A stretch of 16,643 nt of DNA, taken from contig JACDGF010000005.1 in the NCBI GenBank assembly GCA_013815405.1, positions 1-16,643 on the forward strand, written 5' to 3'. The DNA is from Caulobacteraceae bacterium (GTDB taxonomy: Bacteria > Pseudomonadota > Alphaproteobacteria > Caulobacterales > Caulobacteraceae). Position numbers and translations under genes: made by a program. Shown here piece after piece: positions 6,056 through 14,077 of this stretch. Position 1 is the first letter of the stretch, and every line of letters begins with the position of its first letter. The notes below the pieces were generated by a model. It was not told where the DNA came from, did no database searches, and saw only the letters and a list, made by a program, of their open reading frames with translations.

Positions 6056-7044
6056 GCTTTGCCGGCCTTTCGCTCGGCCGGCGGTCCGTCCAAGCTCTTC
6101 AAGAACGCCGCCAAATCCGCCGCCGAACGATCGGGAATTTGCTCCATCGGCACATGGCCGACTCCGGGGTAGGTGATCAGCCGCGCGCCGGGGATCGCCC
6201 GGGCGAAGCCTTCGCCGTCGGCGAGCGGGATCAGCTTGTCGCTCGCCCCGTGCATCACCAGGGTCTGGAGCTTCATCGCCCCGAAGGTTTCGGCGGTGAC
6301 CGGCGCGCGGGGGCGGCTCTGGATGGTGAGCAGTATGTCCCGATGGCCCGGCGCGCGGGAAAGCTCGACATAGCGGTCGACCAGCGCCGGCGTGACCAGG
6401 GCCGGGTCGCCATAGGCGGACTTCAGGGCGCCCTCTACCAGGGGCCGGGCGTCGATGTCGCGGATCAGCGGCCGGGCCACCGGCGAGGCCATCAGCTTGA
6501 AGATCAGCGGCTCGCCGGTTTCTTTCGTCCTCGAGGGCGAACCCGCGGCGTCGACCAGCACCATCGCCCGAACATGGGCCGGGTGGCGAAGGGCGTCGTC
6601 CCAGGCGCAGGCGCCGCCCATGGAATTGCCCACCACCACATAAGGCCCGAGCTTCAGCCTCTGGGCCGCCGCATCGACGATGTCGGCATAGCCGTCGATG
6701 GAGGCGGCATACCCCGCCGGCGCCCGCGTGAGGCCATGGCCGGGAAGGTCCAAGGTCACGACCCGATAGTCGCGACCCAGCCTGGCCACCCAGGGCTCCC
6801 AGGCGTGCAGCGAGGCGGAAAAGCCGTGCACCATGACCACCGGCGGGCCGTTCGGCTTGCCCTGATCGCGATAGTGGATATGCAGGCCGCCCGGCAGGTC
6901 CATGAACCGCGACGCTGGGCTGACGTACTTCGCCTCCAGCCGGGCATAGGGGATGTCGGCGCGCAGCAGGGCCAGATAGCCGACCACCAGGGCCACCGCG
7001 ATCACGCCGACGATCATCAGCGCGATCCGAGCAAGGCGTTTCAT
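6052..7044 (-). CDS. Membrane-anchored alpha/beta hydrolase
   Basis: A 330-residue alpha/beta-fold hydrolase with one N-terminal hydrophobic helix (about 7-27, after MKRLAR), so it is probably anchored with the enzyme domain outside the cytoplasmic membrane, or exported. The catalytic set is complete: oxyanion motif HGF at 73-75, nucleophile Ser141 in GNSMGG, acid Asp269 in GASD, and His297 in GVGHVPM. DLPGHGLT near 99-106 is typical for the family. It starts 36 bp after the gabD stop in the same direction, so it is likely the third gene of the Mur ligase-gabD operon. Substrate (ester, lipid or lactone) is not identifiable. Its last codon shares the CTAG at 6052-6055 with the convergent desaturase. 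Confidence 0.9.
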   Translation of the reverse strand: MKRLARIALMIVGVIAVALVVGYLALLRADIPYARLEAKYVSPASRFMDLPGGLHIHYRDQGKPNGPPVVMVHGFSASLHAWEPWVARLGRDYRVVTLDLPGHGLTRAPAGYAASIDGYADIVDAAAQRLKLGPYVVVGNSMGGACAWDDALRHPAHVRAMVLVDAAGSPSRTKETGEPLIFKLMASPVARPLIRDIDARPLVEGALKSAYGDPALVTPALVDRYVELSRAPGHRDILLTIQSRPRAPVTAETFGAMKLQTLVMHGASDKLIPLADGEGFARAIPGARLITYPGVGHVPMEQIPDRSAADLAAFLKSLDGPPAERKAGKA

Positions 7045-7080
7045 CTCTCTTTTCCCCTAAGAGAAATCGGATCCCAGGCC

Positions 7081-8538
7081 CTAAAGCCCACCCAGGAGAA
7101 CATATTTCATCTCCAGATAGTCCTCGATTCCGTACTTCGAGCCCTCCCGGCCGACGCCCGATTGCTTGACGCCGCCGAACGGGGCCACCTCGGTGGAGAG
7201 GATGCCGTCGTTGACCGCCACCATGCCGTATTCCAGCGCTTCGGAGACGCGCACCACCCTTCCCAAGTCGCGGGCGTAGAAATAGGCCGCCAGGCCGAAG
7301 TCGGTGTCGTTGGCCAGGGCGATGGCCTCGTCCTCGTCCTGGAACCGGGTGAGGGTCGCCACCGGTCCGAAGATCTCCTCGCGGGAAATGGCCATGGCCG
7401 GAGTGACGCCGGTGACGATGGTCGGCTCGAAGAAGGTGCCCCCCAGCGGGTGCCGATGGCCCCCCACGGGCGCCTCCGCGCCGGCGGCGAGCGCCTCGGC
7501 GAGCAGGCGCTCGACCTTTTCCACCGCCGCCCTATTGATCAGCGGCCCCTGGACGACGCCCTCGTCGGCGCCGTTTCCGACCTTCATCGCCGTCACCCGC
7601 GCGGCGAGCTTGGCCTCGAAGGCGTCATGCACCGTGTCCTGGACCAGGAACCGGTTGGCGCATACGCAGGTCTGGCCCATGTTGCGGTATTTGGAGGTCA
7701 GGGCGCCGTCGGCGGCGGCGTCCAGATCGGCGTCGTCGAAGACGATGAACGGGGCGTTGCCGCCCAATTCCAGGGACACCTTCTTCACCGTCGCGGCGCA
7801 TTGGGCCATGAGCTGTTTTCCGACCTCCGTCGAGCCGGTGAAGGAGAATTTGCGCACCAGGGTGTTGCCAGTCAGCTCGGCGCCGACGGCGGCGGCGCGG
7901 GTGGAGGGGACGACGTTGAACACCCCGGCCGGGATCCCCGCCCGGGCCGCCAGGTCCGCCAGGGCGAGGGCCGAAAGGGGCGTCTCTCGCGGGGGTTTGA
8001 TCACGAACGTGCAGCCGGCCGCCAGCGCCGGCGCGCATTTGCGGGTGATCATCGCGTTGGGGAAGTTCCACGGGGTGATCGCGCCCACCACCCCAACCGG
8101 CCCCTTGGTCACCAGGATGCGCTTGCCGGCGAACGTCGCGGGGATGACGTCGCCGTAGACCCGCTTGGCCTCCTCGGCGAACCACTCGATGAAGCTCGCG
8201 CCATAGGCCACTTCCCCCCGCGATTCGGCCAGCGGCTTGCCCTGTTCGGCGGTCATCAGCTGGGCCAGGTCCTCCTGGGCCGCCATGATCAGGTCGAACC
8301 AGGCGCGCATCAGCTGGGCGCGCGCCTTGGCGGTTCTGGCGCGCCAGGCCGGAAGGGCGCGGTGGGCGGCCTCGATGGCGCCGCGCGCGTCGGCGGCGTC
8401 CAGGTCGGCGACCATCGCCAAGGTCTCGCCGCCGGCCGGATCGGTCACCGCGAAGCGCGCGCCCGAGGCCGCGCCCGTCCAAGCGCCGTCGACATAGGCG
8501 TCGCACCTAAGCAGGCGATCGTTGGTCAGTGTGAGCAT
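7081..8538 (-). CDS. gabD: NAD(P)-dependent succinate-semialdehyde dehydrogenase
   Basis: A 485-residue aldehyde dehydrogenase that oxidises succinate semialdehyde to succinate, the last step of GABA and related catabolism. Key residues are all present: PWNFP with Asn158, Lys181 in VIKPPRETP, FTGSTEVG at 233-240, general base Glu257 in LELGG, and nucleophile Cys291 in GQTCVCANR. A second Cys293 two residues on is the arrangement that forms a redox-switch disulfide in some SSADHs. EIFGPV and PFGGVKQSGVGREGSKYGIE near the C-terminus are strongly GabD-like. The ATG at 8536-8538 lies inside the end of the Mur ligase gene (13-nt overlap), with GAGG 7 bases upstream, which indicates coupled translation. 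No GABA transaminase gene is in the window. Confidence 0.93.
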   Translation of the reverse strand: MLTLTNDRLLRCDAYVDGAWTGAASGARFAVTDPAGGETLAMVADLDAADARGAIEAAHRALPAWRARTAKARAQLMRAWFDLIMAAQEDLAQLMTAEQGKPLAESRGEVAYGASFIEWFAEEAKRVYGDVIPATFAGKRILVTKGPVGVVGAITPWNFPNAMITRKCAPALAAGCTFVIKPPRETPLSALALADLAARAGIPAGVFNVVPSTRAAAVGAELTGNTLVRKFSFTGSTEVGKQLMAQCAATVKKVSLELGGNAPFIVFDDADLDAAADGALTSKYRNMGQTCVCANRFLVQDTVHDAFEAKLAARVTAMKVGNGADEGVVQGPLINRAAVEKVERLLAEALAAGAEAPVGGHRHPLGGTFFEPTIVTGVTPAMAISREEIFGPVATLTRFQDEDEAIALANDTDFGLAAYFYARDLGRVVRVSEALEYGMVAVNDGILSTEVAPFGGVKQSGVGREGSKYGIEDYLEMKYVLLGGL

Positions 8539-9950
8539 CGGCCGTCCTCGTCCGCCGCGAACCGTTGGTCCAGCATCCTTGGCAAGCTTTCGGCCAGCCC
8601 GTCCAGGGGTCCCGAGGAGAGAAGCAGGATCACCTCGTTCCCGGCCAGGTTGGATGTCAGGTCATCGAGGATTTCGGCGCCGGCGGAAAACCCCCGGGCG
8701 GTCACGCCGGCGCCTTCGAGCCGGGCGAGGATGTCCGCCTGGCTGAGCTGGGCGTGGCCCTCGGCGCCGTGTTCCGGCGGGGCCAGCAGCAGGACGCGCG
8801 CCGCCCCCTCGAAAACCCTGTCGTACCAGGCCAGCGCGCCGGCGTTGCGCCAGCTGAAGGTGTGGGGTTCGAACACCACCACCGCCGGCCGGCCCGGAAA
8901 ATGCAGCAGGATCGCCTCGATCGCGGACCGGGCCTTTTCGTAGGACGAGCCGAAGCCCTCATAGGCCGGGACGCTCGACACGCGGGTTTTCTTGTCCAGC
9001 CGCCGCGCCACGCCGCGAAACCTGGCCACGCCCCGGCGCAGGGCTTCGGCGTCGATGTCGCCGCGTTCCATGAGGAGGGCGGCCGCGCCGACGATGTTCT
9101 CGATATTGTGCAAGCCCAGAAGCTCCGTCTCCAGCGCGACGCGCGCGCCGCCGGGCGTGACGAGATCGAAGCGGGTGATTTCGCCGATCTCCACGCGGTC
9201 GGCGAAATAGCCGGCGCCGGGCTCCAGGCCGTACCAGACCACGTCGCGCCCGGCCGTCAGCCGGTGGAGCGCCTCGAACCCATGGGCGCAGACCAGCAGG
9301 CCGTCCGCCGGCAAAAGATCGATCAGTTCGGCGAACGGCGCCTCATACGAAGCCGGGGTGGGAAAGGCGTTCACATGATCATGGACGATCGAACTGATCA
9401 GCAGGGCGCCTGGATGATAGAAGAGGAATTTCGAGCGCCGGTCGGCCTCGCCGGCGATATATTCGTCGCCCTCGATCAGGAAGGCCCCGTCCGTGCCGGC
9501 ATGGCCCGAGGCTTCCAGATCCAGCGGCGCCGCGCCGATGAAATAGCCCGGGTCCCGGCCCGCTTCGCGCATCAGCACCGCGGCCAGGGCGGTGAGAGTC
9601 GATTTGCCGAAACTGCCGGCGATCACCACCGTCTCTCGCGCCCGGGTGTGGCGGCCCAGGAACTCGGCGAAGCCGTGGCGGGGAACCCCGCGCGCGACGA
9701 GCTCGGCCAGTTCGGGATTGTGGGCCAGGCCGAGCTTGGCGCTGGACCCGACGATCGCCACGTCGAGGCCGTCCGGAATCCGCGCCGGATCGAAACCGAC
9801 GTGGAAGGCTATCCCCATCCGCGCCAGATAGCCGGTCACCGGCGGGAACACCGCGTCGTCCGAACCGGTGACCTCATGGCCCTCCGAGGCGAGAATCGAG
9901 GCCAGCGCGCTCATCCCCGCCCCGGCGATGCCCAGGAAATAGGCTTTCAC
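8526..9950 (-). CDS. Divergent Mur ligase family protein (MurC/Mpl-like)
   Basis: A 474-residue protein with Mur ligase layout: N-terminal UDP-sugar-binding Rossmann region (YFLGIAGAGMSALA, 4-17; GHEVTGSD), ATP-binding central domain (AGSFGKST 111-118, EGDEY 160-164, HDHVNAFPT 190-198, LLGLHNIEN 277-285) and C-terminal domain (FRGVARRLDKK 311-321, FEPHTFSWRN 360-369). MurC and Mpl add an amino acid or recycled tripeptide to UDP-MurNAc. The usual GTHGKT loop is GSFGKS here, and the usual DD(Y/F)xHHPT loop is replaced by YEGFGSSYEKA (330-340), so its substrate may differ. The GTG start at 9948-9950 is chosen because AAGGAGG lies 10 bases upstream and the Rossmann strand begins there; an open frame continuing upstream to 10265 runs through repeats and over the dienelactone hydrolase gene. 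Confidence 0.85.
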   Translation of the reverse strand: MKAYFLGIAGAGMSALASILASEGHEVTGSDDAVFPPVTGYLARMGIAFHVGFDPARIPDGLDVAIVGSSAKLGLAHNPELAELVARGVPRHGFAEFLGRHTRARETVVIAGSFGKSTLTALAAVLMREAGRDPGYFIGAAPLDLEASGHAGTDGAFLIEGDEYIAGEADRRSKFLFYHPGALLISSIVHDHVNAFPTPASYEAPFAELIDLLPADGLLVCAHGFEALHRLTAGRDVVWYGLEPGAGYFADRVEIGEITRFDLVTPGGARVALETELLGLHNIENIVGAAALLMERGDIDAEALRRGVARFRGVARRLDKKTRVSSVPAYEGFGSSYEKARSAIEAILLHFPGRPAVVVFEPHTFSWRNAGALAWYDRVFEGAARVLLLAPPEHGAEGHAQLSQADILARLEGAGVTARGFSAGAEILDDLTSNLAGNEVILLLSSGPLDGLAESLPRMLDQRFAADEDGRCSH

Positions 9951-9969
9951 GCGGGTGGGGCCTCCTTCC

Positions 9970-10102
9970 CCGGCGGAGCCTGTCCTCGGGCGCGCGCTTC
10001 GCGCGACCCGGGGGCCGGTACTTCCCCCAGGGGGGGAAGAGAGCGAGTCTCCTTTTCTCCTCCCCCTCTGTGGGAGGGGGACCCCGAAGGGGTGGAGGGG
10101 GC
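9970..10102. repeat. Hairpin-rich divergent spacer with dispersed repeat, copy B
   Basis: The 184-bp spacer between the Mur ligase and the dienelactone hydrolase is almost wholly palindromic. It has CGCGCG-CTT-CGCGCG (9991-10005), TTCCCCC and GGGGGAA around 10022-10038, CCTCCCCC-N7-GGGAGGGGG (10059-10080), and ACCCCGAAGGGGT (10081-10093). Positions 10072-10102 are identical, inverted, to 4834-4864. Divergent promoters must lie within or between these structures, but I could not place them. Confidence 0.6.
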
Positions 10103-10134
10103 CGCCGCCGCGCCGATCCCCTCCGGACTCGATC

Positions 10135-10815
10135 ATGGTTGACGCGATCACCCTCGCCAGCCCGTCTGACGGCTTCCGCTTGTGCGCTTGGCGGGCTGAG
10201 CCGCCGGACGCGCGGCGCGGCGGGCTCATCCTGATCCAGGAGATCTTCGGCGTCACTGGCCACATCCGCGAGATAGCCGAGAGCTTCGCGGCGGACGGCT
10301 ATGAGACCCTCGCCCCCTCGCTCTTCGACCGCCGCGAACCTGGATTCGAGGCGCCCTACGACGCCGACGGTGTCGCGCGCGGGCGCGCCCTGTCCGAAGC
10401 GACGCCCTGGGAGGAGGTCGCCGCCGACCTCTCCGCCGCCGCCGCCGCCCTGGCGCCCCCGGTGTTTGCCGTCGGCTACTGCTGGGGCGGGAGCGCGGCA
10501 TGGCTGGCGGCGTGCCGGGTCCCGGGGGTGGCGGCCGCCTCCTGCTACTACGGCCGGCGAATCCCTGAATTGCTTGGCGAGACGCCGCTCTGCCCGGTGA
10601 TCCTCCATTTCGGCCGCCACGACGCCAGCATCCCGCCTGAGGCGGTCGAGGCCATCGCCGAGGCGCACCCGGACATTCCGATCCACGTCTACGACGCCGG
10701 CCACGGCTTCGCCTCCGACCGCCACGCGGACTTTTCGTCCGACGCCGCGCGCCTCGCCCGCCTGCGCACCCTCCAGCTTTTCGCCCTCAACGGCGGCGGG
10801 CGGGGGGAGCTTTGA
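10135..10815 (+). CDS. Dienelactone hydrolase family protein
   Basis: A 226-residue alpha/beta hydrolase of the dienelactone hydrolase family (hydrolysis of dienelactones in chloroaromatic breakdown, or of related esters). Family catalytic residues are visible: Glu36 in LILIQEIFGV, nucleophile Cys116 in GYCWGG, Asp163 in GRHD, and His190 in YDAGHGF. Using Cys rather than Ser as nucleophile separates it from the other alpha/beta hydrolase in this window. The ATG at 10135 is chosen because the protein starts there at the usual distance from QEIFG. The upstream sequence lacks a clear Shine-Dalgarno site, and an open frame back to 9955 is repeat-derived. It ends 3 bp from the stop codon of the convergent membrane protein gene. 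No chlorocatechol pathway genes are near, so a general esterase role is likely. Confidence 0.88.
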   Translation: MVDAITLASPSDGFRLCAWRAEPPDARRGGLILIQEIFGVTGHIREIAESFAADGYETLAPSLFDRREPGFEAPYDADGVARGRALSEATPWEEVAADLSAAAAALAPPVFAVGYCWGGSAAWLAACRVPGVAAASCYYGRRIPELLGETPLCPVILHFGRHDASIPPEAVEAIAEAHPDIPIHVYDAGHGFASDRHADFSSDAARLARLRTLQLFALNGGGRGEL

Positions 10816-10818
10816 TCC

Positions 10819-11298
10819 TCACCGGCCTTCGATACCGTCGCGGAACGCCGGGTCGCGCTCGAGGTCGCGGACGATCAGGGCCTGGGCCAGCAAGAGGCCG
10901 ATCCCCGCGCCGTAGCCGCCGAACGCCCCGGCCGGATAGCGCCCTCCGTGGGCGGCGGCGTGGGTCTGCCAATAGATGAAGCCGGCCGCCACGACCAACA
11001 CGCCCAGTCCCGCGAGCACGGAAACCACGCTCTGGCCGAAACCGGTGCGATAGCTGATCCACAGATGGCGCGAGAGTCCCCGCCGCAGGGCCGGGACGAG
11101 GCGAAAGGCGGCGAAGGAGAGGGCCGCGAGGGCGGCTGGCCAAAGGATCGTCCTCTGCAGCTTCAAAGAGCCGGCGCCCGGCAGCACCCGCCAGGCGTGG
11201 ATCGCCGCCCCCAGGTAGAGCAGGCTTGCGCCGGCCAGCAGGCTCGCCTGCATGCGCCGGAACATCCGCCAAGGAGCGCTGGGGGTCATGACGCCCAT
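10819..11298 (-). CDS. Small four-helix membrane protein, function unknown
   Basis: A 159-residue protein with four predicted membrane helices, at about 17-36, 50-70, 88-110 and 123-143, and a charged C-terminal tail (VRDLERDPAFRDGIEGR). A WRVLPGAGSLKLQR loop lies after the first helix and a basic loop (RRGLSRHLWISYR) between the second and third. No catalytic or transport motif was recognised. The ATG at 11296-11298 lacks a strong ribosome binding site; an ATG three codons later (11287-11289) is equally possible. It follows apt by 42 bp in the same direction and is probably the last gene of the mtnP-apt operon, although a role in purine salvage is not implied by its sequence. Confidence 0.7.
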   Translation of the reverse strand: MGVMTPSAPWRMFRRMQASLLAGASLLYLGAAIHAWRVLPGAGSLKLQRTILWPAALAALSFAAFRLVPALRRGLSRHLWISYRTGFGQSVVSVLAGLGVLVVAAGFIYWQTHAAAHGGRYPAGAFGGYGAGIGLLLAQALIVRDLERDPAFRDGIEGR

Positions 11299-11340
11299 GT
11301 GGCGCCGGATGGCCGCGATCGAAAGGCGGGGCGCGGCCGC

Positions 11341-11864
11341 TCAATGACCCTCGAACGCGACCAGGGTGGTGACGGCCACCCCCGCGGCCCGCAACCGGGC
11401 CGCGCCGCCCAGTTCCGGCAAATCGACCAGGAACGCGGCGGCGATGATCCGCGCCCCCGCCTGGGTCAGCAGGTCCACCGCCGCCAGAGCCGTGCCCCCA
11501 GTGGCGATGAGGTCGTCGACCAGCATCACCGTCTCGCCCTCCAGGATCGCGTCCAGGTGCATCTCCATGGCGTCCGCTCCATATTCGAGGGCGTATTCCA
11601 CCGCCCGGGTATGGTGCGGCAGCTTGCCTTTCTTGCGCAGGGGCACGAAGCCGGCGCCCAATTGATAGGCCACGGCGCCGCCGAGGATGAAGCCGCGCGC
11701 CTCGATCGCGGCGACCTTGTCGATCCTCATTCCCAGGAAGGGTCGGGTCAGTTCGTCCACCGTCCGGCGGAACGCCCCGGCGTCGCCGAGGAGGGTGGTG
11801 ATGTCGCGGAACAGGATCCCCGGCTTGGGATGGCCCGGGATGGCGCGGATATGGTCGGCGAGAT

Positions 11865-11868
<4 letters not shown>
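11341..11868 (-). CDS. apt: Adenine phosphoribosyltransferase
   Basis: A 175-residue cytoplasmic enzyme that turns adenine and PRPP into AMP. The family N-terminus [17 protein letters not shown] is at 13-29, [14 protein letters not shown] at 54-66 is the base-binding region, [12 protein letters not shown] at 76-87 forms the flexible loop, and the PRPP motif [14 protein letters not shown] is at 114-127. Length is normal for APT. Its ATG (11866-11868) overlaps the TGA of mtnP as ATGA, so translation is probably coupled. MTA phosphorylase releases adenine, which is this enzyme's substrate, so the neighbourhood makes biochemical sense. Confidence 0.95.
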
Positions 11869-12743
<875 letters not shown>

Positions 12744-12815
12744 GCCGCGCCTCCAGATTTCAGCGCGCCTTATCGCCGAGCCGCCCCCCTTTGGCTACTT
12801 GCCTCCATCGCTCCC

Positions 12816-12850
12816 TTGCCTCGGCGCCCAAACTCACTACAGTAGTGATA
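12816..12850 (+). promoter_or_regulatory. Palindromic operator and candidate promoter of the antitoxin gene
   Basis: A perfect 15-bp palindrome TCACTACAGTAGTGA (12834-12848) ends one base before the antitoxin ATG. Inside it TACAGT (12838-12843) can be a -10 box, with TTGCCT (12816-12821) as -35 at 16-bp spacing, so transcription would begin on or at the ATG. There is no Shine-Dalgarno site. This fits an autoregulated, leaderless toxin-antitoxin promoter. Confidence 0.55.
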
Positions 12851-13119
12851 TGCCCCCCGCCACCCTCACCATCCCCGCCGCCGAAGCCAACCGGCAATTC
12901 TCCAAGCTCCTGCGCGCGGCACGCGAGGGCGCGCGAATCACCATCACTTCGCACGGTCAGCCGGTGGCGCAACTGGGCCCGGTGGGAGGCCGCCAGGCCG
13001 AGGACGCCGAGCGGAAGCGCGTTCGGGAGGCCCAGGCCGCGCTGGAGGCCCATTGGGCGACGCTCACGCCCATGGTGGTCGGCCCGTGGACCCGAGCCGA
13101 ACTCTACGACCGCGATTGA
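12850..13119 (+). CDS. Type II antitoxin, Phd/YefM (VapB-like) family
   Basis: An 89-residue protein with the Phd/YefM N-terminus: TLTIPAAEANRQFSKLLRAA (5-24), then GARITITSHGQPVAQLGPV (27-45), the short strand-helix DNA-binding fold of this family. The C-terminal half is charged and helical, with PWTRAELYDRD at the end, as in antitoxins that bind PIN-domain toxins. It should neutralise the PIN protein encoded next and repress its own promoter through the palindrome that abuts the start codon. The ATG at 12850 has no ribosome binding site, which fits a leaderless mRNA. The stop TGA (13117-13119) overlaps the proposed TTG start of the toxin. Confidence 0.87.
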   Translation: MPPATLTIPAAEANRQFSKLLRAAREGARITITSHGQPVAQLGPVGGRQAEDAERKRVREAQAALEAHWATLTPMVVGPWTRAELYDRD

Positions 13120-13604
13120 TCGAACGCCTCGTGCTCGCCGTCGCGCTCGATACGAACGTCCTGGCCTATGCCCAGGGTGTGGAGCGAGTGGCCGAAGACC
13201 TGCCGAAGATAGACCAGAGCCGACGCCTCATGCGGCGGTTTCTCGACTCAGAGGTGAGGGTAACCATTGCCATCCAGGCGTTGGCCGAACTTCACAATGT
13301 ACTGGTGACCCGACGTCGGCTTTCGCCATCGCGGGCGGCAACCGCCGTGCGTGGTTGGATCAGCCGAGCCGACGTCGCTCCGAGCAGCCAAGCCACGCTC
13401 GGCGCCGCTCTCGATCTCGCCGCCGATCACGCCCTGCCGATCTTCGACGCCCTGATTCTCGCCGCCGCCGTCGAGGGCCGCTGCGATCTGCTGCTCTCCG
13501 AGGACTTCCAGGACGGCTTCGCCTGGCGCGGCGTGGTGGTGACCAATCCCTTCGGCCCGGCGCCGGATCGGCGGCTGGCGCGGGTGATGGCGACGGGAGC
13601 GTGA
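13116..13604 (+). CDS. PIN-domain toxin (VapC-like ribonuclease)
   Basis: A 162-residue PIN-domain protein, expected to cut RNA with Mg2+ or Mn2+. The acidic active-site set is visible: Asp12 in VALDTNVLAYA, Glu58 in LAELHNVL, Asp111 in IFDALILAAA and Asp130 in LLLSEDFQDG. It follows the antitoxin directly and overlaps its stop. The start is uncertain: TTG at 13116-13118 makes a TTGA overlap, while GTG at 13131 would place the first Asp at residue 7, closer to usual VapC proteins; neither has a good ribosome binding site, so coupling with the antitoxin is likely. All catalytic residues are intact, so this pair is probably functional. RNA target not predictable. Confidence 0.85.
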   Translation: MIERLVLAVALDTNVLAYAQGVERVAEDLPKIDQSRRLMRRFLDSEVRVTIAIQALAELHNVLVTRRRLSPSRAATAVRGWISRADVAPSSQATLGAALDLAADHALPIFDALILAAAVEGRCDLLLSEDFQDGFAWRGVVVTNPFGPAPDRRLARVMATGA

Positions 13605-13661
13605 GGGCGTGATGAACTCAAGTTTTGGCCTATGATCGCGAAGAGCCGGCGGGAGGTTTCG

Positions 13662-13976
13662 GTGCACGCGCACATTTCTGAGCGGCGAGGAGACCTAGCC
13701 GCGCTTTGCCGCCGATACGGCGTGGCCCGGCTCGAGGTCTTCGGCTCGGCCGCGCGCGGCGAGGATTTCAATCCGGCCCGTAGCGACGCGGACTTCCTGG
13801 TCACCTTCGATCCGGTGAAGCGAAACGACCTCGCCGCCTTCTTCGATTTCAAGGAGGCGCTGGAGGCGCTGCTCGGCCGCCCGGTGGATCTGCTCGAGCG
13901 CGGGGCGATCGAGGCCAGCCGCACTACATCCGCCGCCGCCGCATACTCAAGCGAGGCCGAGGCGGTCTATGGCTGA
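13662..13976 (+). CDS. MNT-type nucleotidyltransferase antitoxin (HEPN/MNT module)
   Basis: A 104-residue minimal nucleotidyltransferase, the MntA type that AMPylates or otherwise silences HEPN toxins. It has GSAARG (28-33), SDADFLV (41-47, the Mg-binding Asp pair) and VDLLERGAI (75-83, third Asp). The GTG start at 13662 is chosen for its GGGAGG site 5 bases upstream and because HISERRGDLAALCRRYGVAR is the usual N-terminus; an ATG at 13632 would add 10 residues with no ribosome binding site. Residues 88-96 (TTSAAAAYS) look out of frame: in the other frame 13925-13948 reads YIRRRRIL, the family's C-terminal motif, and the normal frame resumes at SEAEAVYG. The stop overlaps the hepT start by 8 nt. 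Confidence 0.8.
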   Translation: MHAHISERRGDLAALCRRYGVARLEVFGSAARGEDFNPARSDADFLVTFDPVKRNDLAAFFDFKEALEALLGRPVDLLERGAIEASRTTSAAAAYSSEAEAVYG

Positions 13977-14067
13977 CGCGGCGGCGGAACGTGATACGGC
14001 GCTGCTGCTCGACATGCTTCTGGCGGCGCAAGACGCCCGCTCATTCGTGGAGGGACTCGACGAAGCT
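13969..14067 (+). pseudogene. HEPN-domain toxin (hepT-like), 5' remnant
   Basis: The first ~33 codons of a HEPN toxin: ATG at 13969, then LLLDMLLAAQDARSFVEG and LDEA, the typical first helix of this family downstream of MNT antitoxins. After about 14067 the similarity ends and the frame continues only as out-of-frame sequence to a stop at 14299-14301. The rest of the domain, including the RxxxxH RNase motif, is absent, so no working toxin can be made. The overlap with the antitoxin gene (ATGGCTGA) is the normal one for such modules, so the truncation is at the 3' side. Confidence 0.7.
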
Positions 14068-14077
14068 GGGTGCTCGG

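Noticed and set aside
5182..8943. A very long open frame on the plus strand (more than 1200 codons)
   Set aside because: It crosses the desaturase in another frame and runs antisense through the hydrolase, gabD and part of the ligase. Its composition (Gly/Arg/Pro/His-rich, no domains) is typical of shadow frames in 70% GC DNA.
9951..10265. An N-terminal extension of the Mur ligase beyond the GTG start
   Set aside because: It is encoded by the hairpin-rich spacer and the opposite-strand dienelactone hydrolase; the AAGGAGG site fixes the GTG at 9950.
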